This document shows positions 1 through 7,754 of a DNA stretch of 64,000 nucleotides, piece by piece. The notes beneath the pieces are model-generated. The model did not search any database. It had not been told where the DNA came from and saw only the letters and a list, made by a program, of their open reading frames with translations. This stretch comes from Rhodospirillales bacterium (GTDB lineage: Bacteria > Pseudomonadota > Alphaproteobacteria > Rhodospirillales > SHVU01): positions 1-64,000 of the forward strand of contig SHVU01000008.1 in NCBI GenBank assembly GCA_009691105.1, in the 5' to 3' direction. Within the stretch, counting starts at the first letter, position 1. Each line of letters begins with the position of its first letter. The translations under genes and the position numbers were made by a program.

Positions 1-93
1 GCGATGCGCCAGTATCTGACCTGGGAAGTAGGCCTGATGGAACAGCTCCGCCGGGAAGGCGATCCTGGCTTCCGGGCGTTTCCGAAACTATAG
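1..93 (+). CDS. 3' end of an unidentified gene
   Basis: The first bases read as an open frame of 30 codons ending in TAG at 91-93, with sense codons typical of this genome. The tail reads AMRQYLTWEVGLMEQL and ends in FRAFPKL. The gene begins left of the window and converges on the dioxygenase gene, whose stop lies a few bases further on. Too little is visible to name a family. Confidence 0.5.
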   Translation, partial: AMRQYLTWEVGLMEQLRREGDPGFRAFPKL

Positions 94-96
94 TTT

Positions 97-945
97 TCAG
101 AACGGGACGCTGCCGGTCAGCGTCGTCCGGAACATCACCCGCCGATAGCGTTCTTCGTCGAAGGACGTCGCGCAGTGCATCGTGCAGCGATTGTCCCAAA
201 GAATGCCGTCGCCCTCGCGCCAATGGTGGCGATAGATGAAGGGGTCGGACGTCGCGTAATCGCGAAGCTCTTTGATCAAGGCCCGACCTTCATCGTGTGG
301 CATGCCGACGATCTCCCAGGATACGTCGCCGCCGACGTAGAGGGCTTTGCGCCCCGTCGCCGGATTGGTTCGCACCAAGGGATGGATGACGTCGGGAACG
401 CGGGCCTTTTCTTCGGCGGTCAGGGGCGGCCGCGTCGGATAGCTGGTCGGATAGGCTTTGATGCGGCTGATGACGACCTTGAGCTGTTCGATCTCTTTGC
501 GCCGCGCCGGGGACAGCGCTTCGTAGGCCGCGTACATATTAGCGAACATCGTGTCGCCTTCCTCGGGCGGCACTTCCTTGGCGACAAGGAACGAACCGTC
601 GTTGGGCCTCTTCAAATATTGCCCGTCGCTGTGCCAGTTCCGGCCACTGCGTGGCGCGCCGATATTCTTGCCGGCCTTTTTGACGTTCGAGACGATGAAG
701 ATCTCGGGATGATCGGGGTGCGAATACTGGGGCAGCGTGTGGGTCTCGAGCGTTCCAAGCCGGCGCGTAAACTCGATCTGGTGGCCGGGCGCGAGGCGCG
801 TCTGGTCGCGAAACAACAGAATGTTGTGGTCAAACCAGATCTGCTGGATCTCGCGGAACGTCGCGTCGCTCATCGGCTGGCTGATATCGACGTCGAGGAT
901 CTCGGCACCGATCGCGTCCGAGACTTTGCGGAATCGTACCGGCAT
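97..945 (-). CDS. TauD/TfdA-family Fe(II)/2-oxoglutarate dioxygenase
   Basis: A 282-residue protein of the taurine dioxygenase family, which uses Fe(II), O2 and 2-oxoglutarate to hydroxylate small acids such as sulfonates, aryloxyacetates or carnitine-like compounds. The iron-binding HxD is His105-Ser-Asp107 in NWHSDGQY. The distal His is His257 in CTMHCATSF, and the Arg that binds 2-oxoglutarate is probably among Arg268-Arg273 in ERYRRVMFRTTL. Length is normal for the family. It is divergent from the dipeptide epimerase gene, with about 100 bp between them. The substrate cannot be read from the sequence. Confidence 0.9.
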   Translation of the reverse strand: MPVRFRKVSDAIGAEILDVDISQPMSDATFREIQQIWFDHNILLFRDQTRLAPGHQIEFTRRLGTLETHTLPQYSHPDHPEIFIVSNVKKAGKNIGAPRSGRNWHSDGQYLKRPNDGSFLVAKEVPPEEGDTMFANMYAAYEALSPARRKEIEQLKVVISRIKAYPTSYPTRPPLTAEEKARVPDVIHPLVRTNPATGRKALYVGGDVSWEIVGMPHDEGRALIKELRDYATSDPFIYRHHWREGDGILWDNRCTMHCATSFDEERYRRVMFRTTLTGSVPF

Positions 946-1048
946 GGCATGTGTCCTATGGTTCCCTTAAAGGCTAGCACCGTCCAAACGGCTGCGCCAC
1001 GCCCCGCCTCGACAGCCGCAGTGGCCGGCCCCTAGAGAGAGTCCTGTC

Positions 1049-2032
1049 ATGCCCCGCCGCCTGACCGTTCGAACCGAGACCTGGCCGCTGCGCGAACCCT
1101 TCGCGATCTCGCGGGGCGTCAAGACCGCGGCCGAGGTCGTGGTTGCCGAAATCGCCGACGGCGCTGTCGTCGGCCGGGGGGAGGGCGTTCCCTATCCCCG
1201 CTACGGGGAAACCGTCGCCGGGGTTGGCGATGAGGTGCGGTCTCAAGAAGCGGCCATTGCTCAAGGTCTCGACCGTGTGGATCTGGCTCAGGCGATGCCA
1301 GCTGGCGCGGCCCGCAATGCTCTGGATTGCGCGCTGTGGGATCTGGAGGCGAAGCGGGCCGGCAAGCCGGTGTGGATGTTGGCCGGCCTTCCCCGGCCGA
1401 CGTCGGTGCCGACCTTCGATACGATCGGCCTCGATACGCCCGAGGCCATGGCGGCGATGGCGACGCGCAAATCCGCCTGGCCGCTTCTGAAAATCAAATT
1501 GGGTCGCGACCAGATCCTTGATCGGGTTCGCGCCGTCAAATCAGCGGCGCCGCGGGCCCGTTTGATCGTCGATCCCAACGAGGCCTGGACGATCGACGAC
1601 TTGAAGACGATCGCTCCGGACTTGGCGCGGCTCGGCGTCGAGATGATCGAGCAGCCTGTGTCGGCAAAGGATGACGCCGGGCTCGCCGGCTATGCATCGC
1701 CGGTCGCGCTTTGCGCTGACGAAGCCTGTCACACGGTTGACGATGTGGCGCGCCTGAAAGGTCGCTACAGCGTGGTCAACATCAAGCTCGACAAGACCGG
1801 CGGGTTGACCGGGGCTCTCGATCTTGCCGTCGTCGCGAAGGCCGCCGGATTCCGACTCATGGTCGGGTGCATGGTCTCGACGTCGCTGTCGATCGCGCCG
1901 GCGCTCTTGGTGGCCGGCGACGCCGCGTTCGTCGATCTGGATGGGCCGCGGTGGTTGACGAAGGATCGCGAGGCGGGCCTACGGTTTGCCGATGGCGCCG
2001 TGGCGCCGGCCGAGGCCGCCCTCTGGGGCTGA
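1049..2032 (+). CDS. Dipeptide epimerase (enolase superfamily, L-Ala-D/L-Glu epimerase type)
   Basis: A 327-residue enolase-superfamily protein. The second acid/base pair of the muconate-lactonizing group is visible as Lys148-Ile-Lys150 and Lys246 (NIKLDK). Metal ligands fit Asp175 (DPNEAW), Glu201 (EQPV) and Asp224 (CADEAC). The DxD at Asp296/Asp298 (VDLDGP) is typical of dipeptide epimerases, where it binds the substrate amino group. This supports epimerisation of L-Ala-D/L-Glu or a similar dipeptide, probably from murein peptide recycling. It lies 3 bp from the convergent oxidoreductase gene. Confidence 0.88.
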   Translation: MPRRLTVRTETWPLREPFAISRGVKTAAEVVVAEIADGAVVGRGEGVPYPRYGETVAGVGDEVRSQEAAIAQGLDRVDLAQAMPAGAARNALDCALWDLEAKRAGKPVWMLAGLPRPTSVPTFDTIGLDTPEAMAAMATRKSAWPLLKIKLGRDQILDRVRAVKSAAPRARLIVDPNEAWTIDDLKTIAPDLARLGVEMIEQPVSAKDDAGLAGYASPVALCADEACHTVDDVARLKGRYSVVNIKLDKTGGLTGALDLAVVAKAAGFRLMVGCMVSTSLSIAPALLVAGDAAFVDLDGPRWLTKDREAGLRFADGAVAPAEAALWG

Positions 2033-2035
2033 TCC

Positions 2036-2944
2036 CTAGCGGGTCTTTCCGCCGAGTTTGCCGAGAAGATTGATCAAGGCGACGGCTTCGTTGCCGCCTT
2101 GGCCGCGGGCCTGAAGCTCGGTCCAGAACTGGGCGATGACGGCGGTGATCGGCAGGCTGGCGCCGACGCGACGAGCTTCGCTCAGGACCAAGCCCATGTC
2201 TTTGGAAATCAGATCGACGCCGCCGATGTTGGTGTCGAAGTCGCGCGTCCGGACTTTCTCGGCGCGATTTTCCATCCACCAGGAGGCCGCCGTACCGTCG
2301 GCGATCGCTTCGATGACGCGCTTGGTGTCGAGGCCGGTCTGCTCGGCGAAGAAAATGCCTTCGGCCAGCGCCTGCATGTGCGAGGCGATCATGATCTGGT
2401 TGGTGAGCTTGGTCAGCTGGCCGTGACCGGCCGGACCCATGTGCGTGATCTTGCGGGCGTAGCTGCGCAAAAACGGCTCGGCTTTGGTGACGGCCGCAGC
2501 ATCGCCGCCGGCCATGATCGCCAGGGTCCCGCTGCGCGCGCCATCGACGGCGCCGGCGAACGGCGCGTCGACGTAATGGAAGCCGCCCTTGGTGCCGAGG
2601 TCGAACAACTCGCGCGCCAAGGCCGGAGAAATCGTCGTGTGATCGACGAAGACCGCGCCTTTGGCGATTTTGGAAAAGGCTCCGCCGGGGCCCGTGGTCG
2701 CGGCGCGCACGGCATCGTCATCGACCAGACAGGCGGCGATAAACGTCGCGCCGGAAACGGCTTCGGCCGGCGTCGCCGCTGCCTTGCCGCCGTTGGCTTT
2801 CGCCCAGGCTTGAGCTTCGGTGGGCGTGCGGTGGAAGACCGTGACGTTATGGCCGGCTTTGGCGAGAGCCGTCGCCATCAATCCGGCGACTTCGCCGTAC
2901 CAGCCAGTCTCACCCAATCCAATGAAAGCAACCGTTTCGCCCAT
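2036..2944 (-). CDS. NAD(P)-dependent 3-hydroxyisobutyrate dehydrogenase-family oxidoreductase
   Basis: A 302-residue beta-hydroxyacid dehydrogenase. The N-terminal Rossmann motif is GLGETG with a long loop (WYGEVAGLMATALAKAGH). The substrate motif is DAPFAGAVDGARSGTL, the 3-hydroxyisobutyrate dehydrogenase signature, followed by GGD. The probable catalytic Lys is in KLTNQIMI. Members oxidise small hydroxyacids or reduce the corresponding semialdehydes, and the actual substrate is unknown. The normal DxxPVSGG Pro-Val is replaced by Pro-Phe. Convergent with the epimerase gene. Confidence 0.85.
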   Translation of the reverse strand: MGETVAFIGLGETGWYGEVAGLMATALAKAGHNVTVFHRTPTEAQAWAKANGGKAAATPAEAVSGATFIAACLVDDDAVRAATTGPGGAFSKIAKGAVFVDHTTISPALARELFDLGTKGGFHYVDAPFAGAVDGARSGTLAIMAGGDAAAVTKAEPFLRSYARKITHMGPAGHGQLTKLTNQIMIASHMQALAEGIFFAEQTGLDTKRVIEAIADGTAASWWMENRAEKVRTRDFDTNIGGVDLISKDMGLVLSEARRVGASLPITAVIAQFWTELQARGQGGNEAVALINLLGKLGGKTR

Positions 2945-3049
2945 CGAGCTTCCCTGTCCGCGACCGCCGCACTATGCGGAGCAGGTCCGGCCGAGGCAAG
3001 CTCAAAGGGCGAACGGTTAGCAGGAGAAACGGGCTTCTATTTCACGGTC

Positions 3050-3580
3050 TCAAGCAGGGGCACTTGGCGAGTTGGGCAACCTTTTGCGAAACGCTGCCTT
3101 TTGCGAAACGCTGCCCATGAGCATGCCTTTCAGACGACCGAAGCCGCGGCTGCCCATGACGATCAGGTTGGCACGGTCGGCTTTGGCGCGCGCCAGAAGA
3201 CGCGTAGCCGGATCGCCAGTCTCGAGTTTGGTCGTGACGGACTTCACGCCTTTACGACGCGCTACCGCTTGCGCGCCTTTCAGGATCTGCTGACCGATGC
3301 CATGAAGGACTTCGCGCGGGATAGGGATCTGGACGTCGCCAGCACCCATGGCCGACAGCGTCGCCGGCATGCGTTCGATCCGGGTCAATTCGGTCCGCAG
3401 CGCTTTCGAGATACCTTTCGCTTCAGGAATACGCCGAAGTTCCTCCGGCGCTTGGTCGCTCAAAAGGGCGTGAACGAGCACCAACTTGGCTTTGAACTTG
3501 GCGGCGATGTCGCTGGCGACCTCCAAAGCCTTGCGGCCGTGGCTGGAACCATCGACGGCAACGAGAACGGTCTTAAACAT
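3050..3580 (-). CDS. Universal stress protein (UspA family) with a shifted C-terminus
   Basis: Single-domain UspA-fold protein, about 176 residues from the ATG at 3580, which has a clear AGGAGGT ribosome site. It begins MFKTVLVAVDGSSHGRKALE and carries the nucleotide-binding loop GSRGFGRLKGMLMGSVS. These proteins bind ATP and help cells survive starvation, oxygen limitation or oxidative stress. The last 15 residues are aberrant: a perfect 17-bp tandem duplication just after GSVSQK changes frame. Removing one copy restores MGSVSQKVAQLAKCP, the usual final strand. The N-terminal fold is unaffected, so a product may still form. A possible FNR-type site lies upstream. Confidence 0.85.
   Translation of the reverse strand: MFKTVLVAVDGSSHGRKALEVASDIAAKFKAKLVLVHALLSDQAPEELRRIPEAKGISKALRTELTRIERMPATLSAMGAGDVQIPIPREVLHGIGQQILKGAQAVARRKGVKSVTTKLETGDPATRLLARAKADRANLIVMGSRGFGRLKGMLMGSVSQKAAFRKRLPNSPSAPA
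3081..3114. repeat. Perfect 17-bp tandem duplication inside the universal stress gene
   Basis: The unit CTTTTGCGAAACGCTGC occurs at 3081-3097 and again at 3098-3114 without a mismatch. Seventeen is not a multiple of three, so the second copy changes the reading frame of the universal stress protein near its end. Confidence 0.95.
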
Positions 3581-3696
3581 GCTCAACCTCCTGTTACAGT
3601 GAGAACGAGCCCAAATAAGCGCTTTCTGGCGTCGCCCGACCTTTTCGATGCCCGGGCCGTGCCTGCAGCGATTATTCCTTTCTCCTGCCCCTTGCA

Positions 3697-3710
3697 TTGA
3701 TATGGGTCAG
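3697..3710. promoter_or_regulatory. Possible FNR/FixK-type site between usp and nifU genes
   Basis: The sequence TTGATATGGGTCAG matches the FNR/CRP-family pattern TTGA-N6-TCAA at seven of eight defined bases. It lies about 117 bp upstream of the stress protein start and 47-60 bp upstream of the NifU start, in the divergent promoter region. Universal stress genes are often under FNR/Anr/FixK control. No -10/-35 elements were assigned, so this is suggestive only. Confidence 0.35.
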
Positions 3711-3756
3711 CGCGCATCTTTTGCCAGTCTGGCCGGTCGGTGACTGGCGGCAATTA

Positions 3757-4602
3757 ATGGTGATTAAAATGTTTATCCAATCCGAGACGACCCCGGACCC
3801 TTTGGTGTTGCGATTCGTTCCCGGCCGCCCGGTCTTGGGAACGGGCACAGCCGAGTTCCGGACCGTCGATGAAACGTCCCGCTCGCCGCTGGCGCGCCGC
3901 CTCTTCGAGATCGATGGGGTGACGGCCGTGCGGTTGGAGGAGGACGCCGTCGTCGTTGCCAAGCGTCCCGATAAGGAATGGTACGTGATGAAGCCGGCGG
4001 TTCTTGGCGCCATCATGGAGCAACTGACCAGCGGCACGCCGATCCTGTTGGACGGCGACGCGGCCGTGGCCAATGGCGGTCGGACCGACGAAGCGGTGAT
4101 CGCGGAAATTCGCGACCTGCTCGCCACGCGGATCGCTCCGGTCGTCGCCCAGGAAGGCGGAACGTTGGCGTTCCACAGCTTCAAGAACGGGATCGTCTAT
4201 CTCGATGCCGACGGCCCGGTTCGCACCCTGATGGCTGGCGTCGCTAACATGCTTCGCCATTACGTTCCGGAAGTGACCGGCGTCGAGGACTCCCGTGACG
4301 CTCGTCCGAAGCCCGGGCTTACGACGCCTGACGGCAAGGCGATCCAGTTGTTGCTCGAAGAAAAGGTCAATCCGGCTGTGGCGTCGCATGGCGGCCACAT
4401 CAGCCTGATCGACGTTCTGGACGACACCGCCTACATCCGCCTTGAAGGCGGCTGCCAAGGCTGCGGCATGGCCGACGTGACGCTCAAGCAAGGCGTCATC
4501 AAAGAAATTCTCCAGATCGCGCCGACGATCAAGCATGTGTTCGACGTGACCGATCACGCTGGCGGCCAGAATCCGTACTATCAGGCGCGGGGCGCGAGCT
4601 AG
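3757..4602 (+). CDS. NifU-family Fe-S scaffold protein with an extra cysteine-free NifU-like domain
   Basis: About 281 residues. The N-terminal Nfu_N domain begins MFIQSETTPDPLVLRFVPG. A first NifU-like domain (FKNGIVYLDADG...LRHYVPEVTGVE) lacks the usual CxxC: where CSGC is expected there is a Pro-Val-Arg stretch. A second NifU domain follows with GGCQGCGMADVTLKQGV, the cysteine pair that holds an Fe-S cluster. Typical alphaproteobacterial Nfu proteins of this type are about 185 residues, so this one is longer by roughly one domain. It should carry clusters to apo-proteins. Start choice: ATG at 3757 has a weak GGCGG upstream, while ATG at 3769 matches the family N-terminus. Confidence 0.88.
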   Translation: MVIKMFIQSETTPDPLVLRFVPGRPVLGTGTAEFRTVDETSRSPLARRLFEIDGVTAVRLEEDAVVVAKRPDKEWYVMKPAVLGAIMEQLTSGTPILLDGDAAVANGGRTDEAVIAEIRDLLATRIAPVVAQEGGTLAFHSFKNGIVYLDADGPVRTLMAGVANMLRHYVPEVTGVEDSRDARPKPGLTTPDGKAIQLLLEEKVNPAVASHGGHISLIDVLDDTAYIRLEGGCQGCGMADVTLKQGVIKEILQIAPTIKHVFDVTDHAGGQNPYYQARGAS

Positions 4603-4619
4603 ACGGCTCGCGTCTTCCC

Positions 4620-4638
4620 CCGACCCTGTCGGGGTCGG
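4620..4638 (+). terminator. Hairpin after the NifU-family gene
   Basis: CCGACCC (4620-4626) pairs with GGGTCGG (4632-4638) around a 5-nt loop, 18 bp after the NifU stop. There is no T-run, so it may only be a weak or Rho-assisted terminator. Confidence 0.3.
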
Positions 4639-4687
4639 CATACCAACGGTATAGTGACGGCTCCTCCATCGGCGGGGAGTTCGTCGC

Positions 4688-5404
4688 ATGATTCTCGGCA
4701 TTCTGATTGCGATCGTCACGACGTTTGGGATCGTCGTTCCGCCCGCCGTTGCCGCCGACGGCTCCGGCTCGATCGACGACGACGAGTTGCGGCTGCAGCG
4801 CCAGGGCTACGCCCAAGCCATCACTCATCCGCGTATTCTCGCCGCCATCCTCTCCGGCTATCGCCAGGCGATCGTCGTCGCCTACATCGAGTGGGGCGGA
4901 CCGACGTCGCAACACACGATCGTCCCGTCGACGCTGATCCGCGACGAAGCGACGGCGCGAGCCTTTGCCGAGCGTCTCGTTGCCGAGCCGCGCCGGGCCC
5001 AAGGCTACAACTCGATCTCCTGTGCCATCGACTACGCGATGGGCGTCATTCGCTACAATGCCTTCGACGGCCAGCGCAAAGTCATCGATGTGTCCGGCGA
5101 TGGCCCGCACATCGGCGGGCGTCCCGTCTTGCTGGCTCGCAACGACGCGGTTGCGGCCGGCGCCACGATCAATGGACTAGTCATCGATACGCGTGGCGGC
5201 GGCTTTCGCGGTTTCGCCGGTCAGCCCTTGTCCGTGCATTACGAGCTTGAAGTGATCGGCGGCCCCGGCGCCTTCGTCGAAGTGGCGCGAGACCGCAGCG
5301 ACTTTCCGGACGTCGTGCTGCGTAAAATGATTCGAGAGATTGCCGGGGATACCGGCACCGTCGCGGCGACAGAGGCCACGCCCGAGGGCGTCGAACGGCG
5401 TTAG
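4688..5404 (+). CDS. DUF1194 family protein (von Willebrand A-like), exported
   Basis: A 238-residue protein starting at an ATG preceded by GGGGAG, with an in-frame stop upstream at 4655. The first 22 residues (MILGILIAIVTTFGIVVPPA...) are a signal-like hydrophobic stretch. The metal-site motif DGSGSID follows at once, then the DUF1194 landmarks IEWGGP, YNSISCAIDYA, VIDVSGDGP and VIGGPGAFVEVA. In relatives a short linker and the first beta strand stand between signal peptide and DxSxS; here they seem absent or merged with the signal. The family's function is unknown. Its end overlaps the end of the TolC pseudogene on the other strand. Confidence 0.8.
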   Translation: MILGILIAIVTTFGIVVPPAVAADGSGSIDDDELRLQRQGYAQAITHPRILAAILSGYRQAIVVAYIEWGGPTSQHTIVPSTLIRDEATARAFAERLVAEPRRAQGYNSISCAIDYAMGVIRYNAFDGQRKVIDVSGDGPHIGGRPVLLARNDAVAAGATINGLVIDTRGGGFRGFAGQPLSVHYELEVIGGPGAFVEVARDRSDFPDVVLRKMIREIAGDTGTVAATEATPEGVERR

Positions 5405-6679
5405 CCGTCGCTTCCGAAGCCCAGGTTCTGGCCGTTCAGGCGGCCCATCGCCAGCAACAACTCATAGACGGCGATCCTCTCGTCGTAGGACGCCGCGGTG
5501 AAGTTGATCCGGGCGTTGAAGATTTCGCTCTCGGCGTCGAGGACGTTGATGACCGTCTCTTTGCTGGCCTCGCGCAGTTTCTTGCGCGATTCGAAGACTT
5601 CGGCGGCGATGTTGATGGCGTTTTAGAGAAGCTACATCCGCTCGCGGACCGTGAGCAGGGCTTGCCATGCCAGCTTGACCTGTTCGGTCACCTTACGGCT
5701 GGCGAACGCCAAGTTGTCTTTGCTGGCGCCGTAATCGTAAGCGGCCTGGGCGACGCTGGCCTGCGTTGAGAAGCCCGTGAACAGGTCCCACGTCGCTTGC
5801 AAGATCACCGAATAATCGCGCCGCGTGCCGAGAACGGCATTGCGGTTCTTTTCGTAGTTGGCTTTGCCGACGACATCGAGCTTCGGATAGTACTCGGCCA
5901 TTGCCGTGCGGCGCTTTTCGCTCTGCACTTCGATGGTCGTGTCGCCATTGTTGATGGCGGGATTCTCGTCGAGGGCGATGTCGATGGCTTCCTCGACCTG
6001 GCTCGGCAGAAGCTCGACCGGCGGGACTGGGTCCTGCATCTCTTCGAGCTCAGGCGCGTGGTTGTAACCCTGTGCATAAGTCGAAACCGAATCTTGCAGC
6101 GCGCCTTCGAAGTTGACGCGACGCTCTTTCGAAATCTGCAGTCGCGATTTGGCCTGAAGGACGTCGACGGCGATGCCGGAGCCGCGCTGAACGCGCTCGT
6201 CTTCGAGATTGAGCTGGATTTGAATGGTTTCTTCGTTCGACCGAGCGAGATCGACCAGCCGTCGCTGGCGAAGCACGTTGACGTATGCGCGCACGCCTTC
6301 GAATGGCGGTCGCCTGGAGGGTGCCTTCGGCGGTCACCGCGGCGATTTCCGCGTTCAGCCGTGCCGCCCGCGTCGCCGCGGTAGAGGCATAGCCGTTGAA
6401 CAAATTTTGCGTGACGGTCAGGGTCTCGACGTTGCGGGTCCTGGGATCGATGCCGAGTTCTTGGCGGCGATCGCGCTCGACAGGGCTATCGACCAATTCC
6501 GGACCGGCGTCGGTCAGTGCCTGGACTCGCGGATAGAAACTCGCAAAGGCCTTGTCGATTTCCTGGCGCGACGACTGCGCCGTCCGGCGATACCTTTGAC
6601 GTAGAGGACGAGGTCGGGACGCCGCCGGGGGTGATCGATGTCACGCCGGCAAAGCCGGCGGAAACCGCCACCTGGGCTG
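5401..6679 (-). pseudogene. TolC-family outer-membrane efflux protein, disrupted
   Basis: The lower strand encodes most of a TolC-type protein of more than 400 residues in pieces. From the 5' side: SSRQEIDKAFASFYPRVQAL and TVTQNLFNGYAST in one frame (to about 6303), then FEGVRAYVNVLRQRRLVDLA to LAWQALLTVRERM in another, then NAINIAAEVFESRKKLREAS and YELLLAMGRLNGQNLGF to the stop at 5401. Breaks visible: TAG at 5632-5634 and TAA at 5623-5625, both in frame; an extra base near 6303; and a likely missing base near 6600. The signal peptide region is too degraded to place a start. TolC proteins form the outer channel of efflux and type I secretion systems; this copy cannot make one. Confidence 0.85.
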
Positions 6680-6742
6680 GCCAGAGCCGCCGCCGATGAG
6701 GTTATATAAGTCCGCACCCACTCCAACGGATTTGGAAACGCC

Positions 6743-7696
6743 ATGTCGCTTCCCGGCCTGTACCCCGAAGTCTCGCCCTACCGGGTTCATCGCTTGAAAG
6801 TGTCTCCGGTCCACGAGATCTACGTGGAGGAAGCCGGAAACCCGAAGGGCAAACCCGTCATCTTTGTTCACGGCGGACCCGGCGGCGGGATCAAGGCCGA
6901 ATACCGGCGGCTGTTCGATCCCAACGCCTATCGGATCGTGCTGTTCGATCAGCGCGGCTGCGGCAAGTCGACGCCGCATGCGTCGCTCGAAGCCAACACG
7001 ACCTGGGATTTGGTCGCGGACATGGAGACCATCCGAACCACGCTCGGGATCGAGAAATGGATGGTCTTCGGCGGTTCGTGGGGTTCGACGCTGGGTATAG
7101 CCTACGCCGAGACTCATCCCGAGCGAGTCACCGAGATGGTCTTGCGCGGAATTTTCCTGCTGCGCCGGCGGGAGCTTCTCTGGTTCTACCAAGAAGGCGC
7201 GAGTTGGCTCTTTCCGGATGCGTATGAAAAGTATCTGGAACCGATCCCCGAAGCCGAACGTGGCGACATGATGGCGGCGTACTACAAGCGCTTGACCGGA
7301 TCCGACCCCGAGGTTCGCCGCCGCGCCGCCAAAGCCTGGAGCATCTGGGAAGCCGCGACCTCGTCGCTGCTTTCGGACCCCGATCGCGTCTCGCAAGCTG
7401 GTGGCGACGCCTTCGCCGACGCCTTCGCCCGTATCGAGTGCCACTACTTCGTGAACCACGGCTTCTTGAAGAGCGACAGTCAGTTGCTCGATGACGTCGG
7501 ACGCATCCGCCATATCCCGGGTGTCATAGTCCAAGGCCGTTACGACGTAGTCTGCCCGGTGCGGAGCGCCTGGGAGCTGCACAAAGCCTGGCCGGAGTCC
7601 GACTTGCGCATCGTCGCCGACGCCGGGCACGCCTATTCCGAAGTCGGCACGCTCAAGGAACTGGTTGGCGCGACCGATCGCTTTCGGAGCCGATAA
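6743..7696 (+). CDS. pip: Proline iminopeptidase (alpha/beta hydrolase, S33)
   Basis: A 317-residue prolyl aminopeptidase that removes N-terminal proline from peptides in the cytoplasm. It shows the oxyanion motif HGGPGGG (residues 43-49), the nucleophile Ser112 in GGSWGS, the acid Asp268 in GRYDVVCP and the catalytic His296 in AGHAYSE. DQRGCGKSTPH is the usual family motif. Length is normal. There is no leader, as expected for a cytoplasmic enzyme. It is divergent from the decayed TolC-type gene and followed by a DUF3750 lipoprotein gene on the same strand. Confidence 0.93.
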   Translation: MSLPGLYPEVSPYRVHRLKVSPVHEIYVEEAGNPKGKPVIFVHGGPGGGIKAEYRRLFDPNAYRIVLFDQRGCGKSTPHASLEANTTWDLVADMETIRTTLGIEKWMVFGGSWGSTLGIAYAETHPERVTEMVLRGIFLLRRRELLWFYQEGASWLFPDAYEKYLEPIPEAERGDMMAAYYKRLTGSDPEVRRRAAKAWSIWEAATSSLLSDPDRVSQAGGDAFADAFARIECHYFVNHGFLKSDSQLLDDVGRIRHIPGVIVQGRYDVVCPVRSAWELHKAWPESDLRIVADAGHAYSEVGTLKELVGATDRFRSR

Positions 7697-7754
7697 GGCG
7701 AAATATATCGGTCCTGCAGTGGCGGGGACCGATGATTGTTACTATCTTGGCGTC

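Noticed and set aside
2099-3700. Long upper-strand frame of 533 codons
   Set aside because: It lies opposite the dehydrogenase and stress protein genes, which have clear family motifs, and its translation resembles no protein.
6644-6660. CGCCGGC-AAA-GCCGGCG hairpin near the 5' end of the TolC-type gene
   Set aside because: It falls within the remains of the signal peptide codons and has no T-run; probably a consequence of Gly/Ala codons.
5401-6679. Programmed frameshifting in the TolC-type gene
   Set aside because: There is no slippery sequence pattern at the two shift points, and the gene also has two stops and a worn 5' end.
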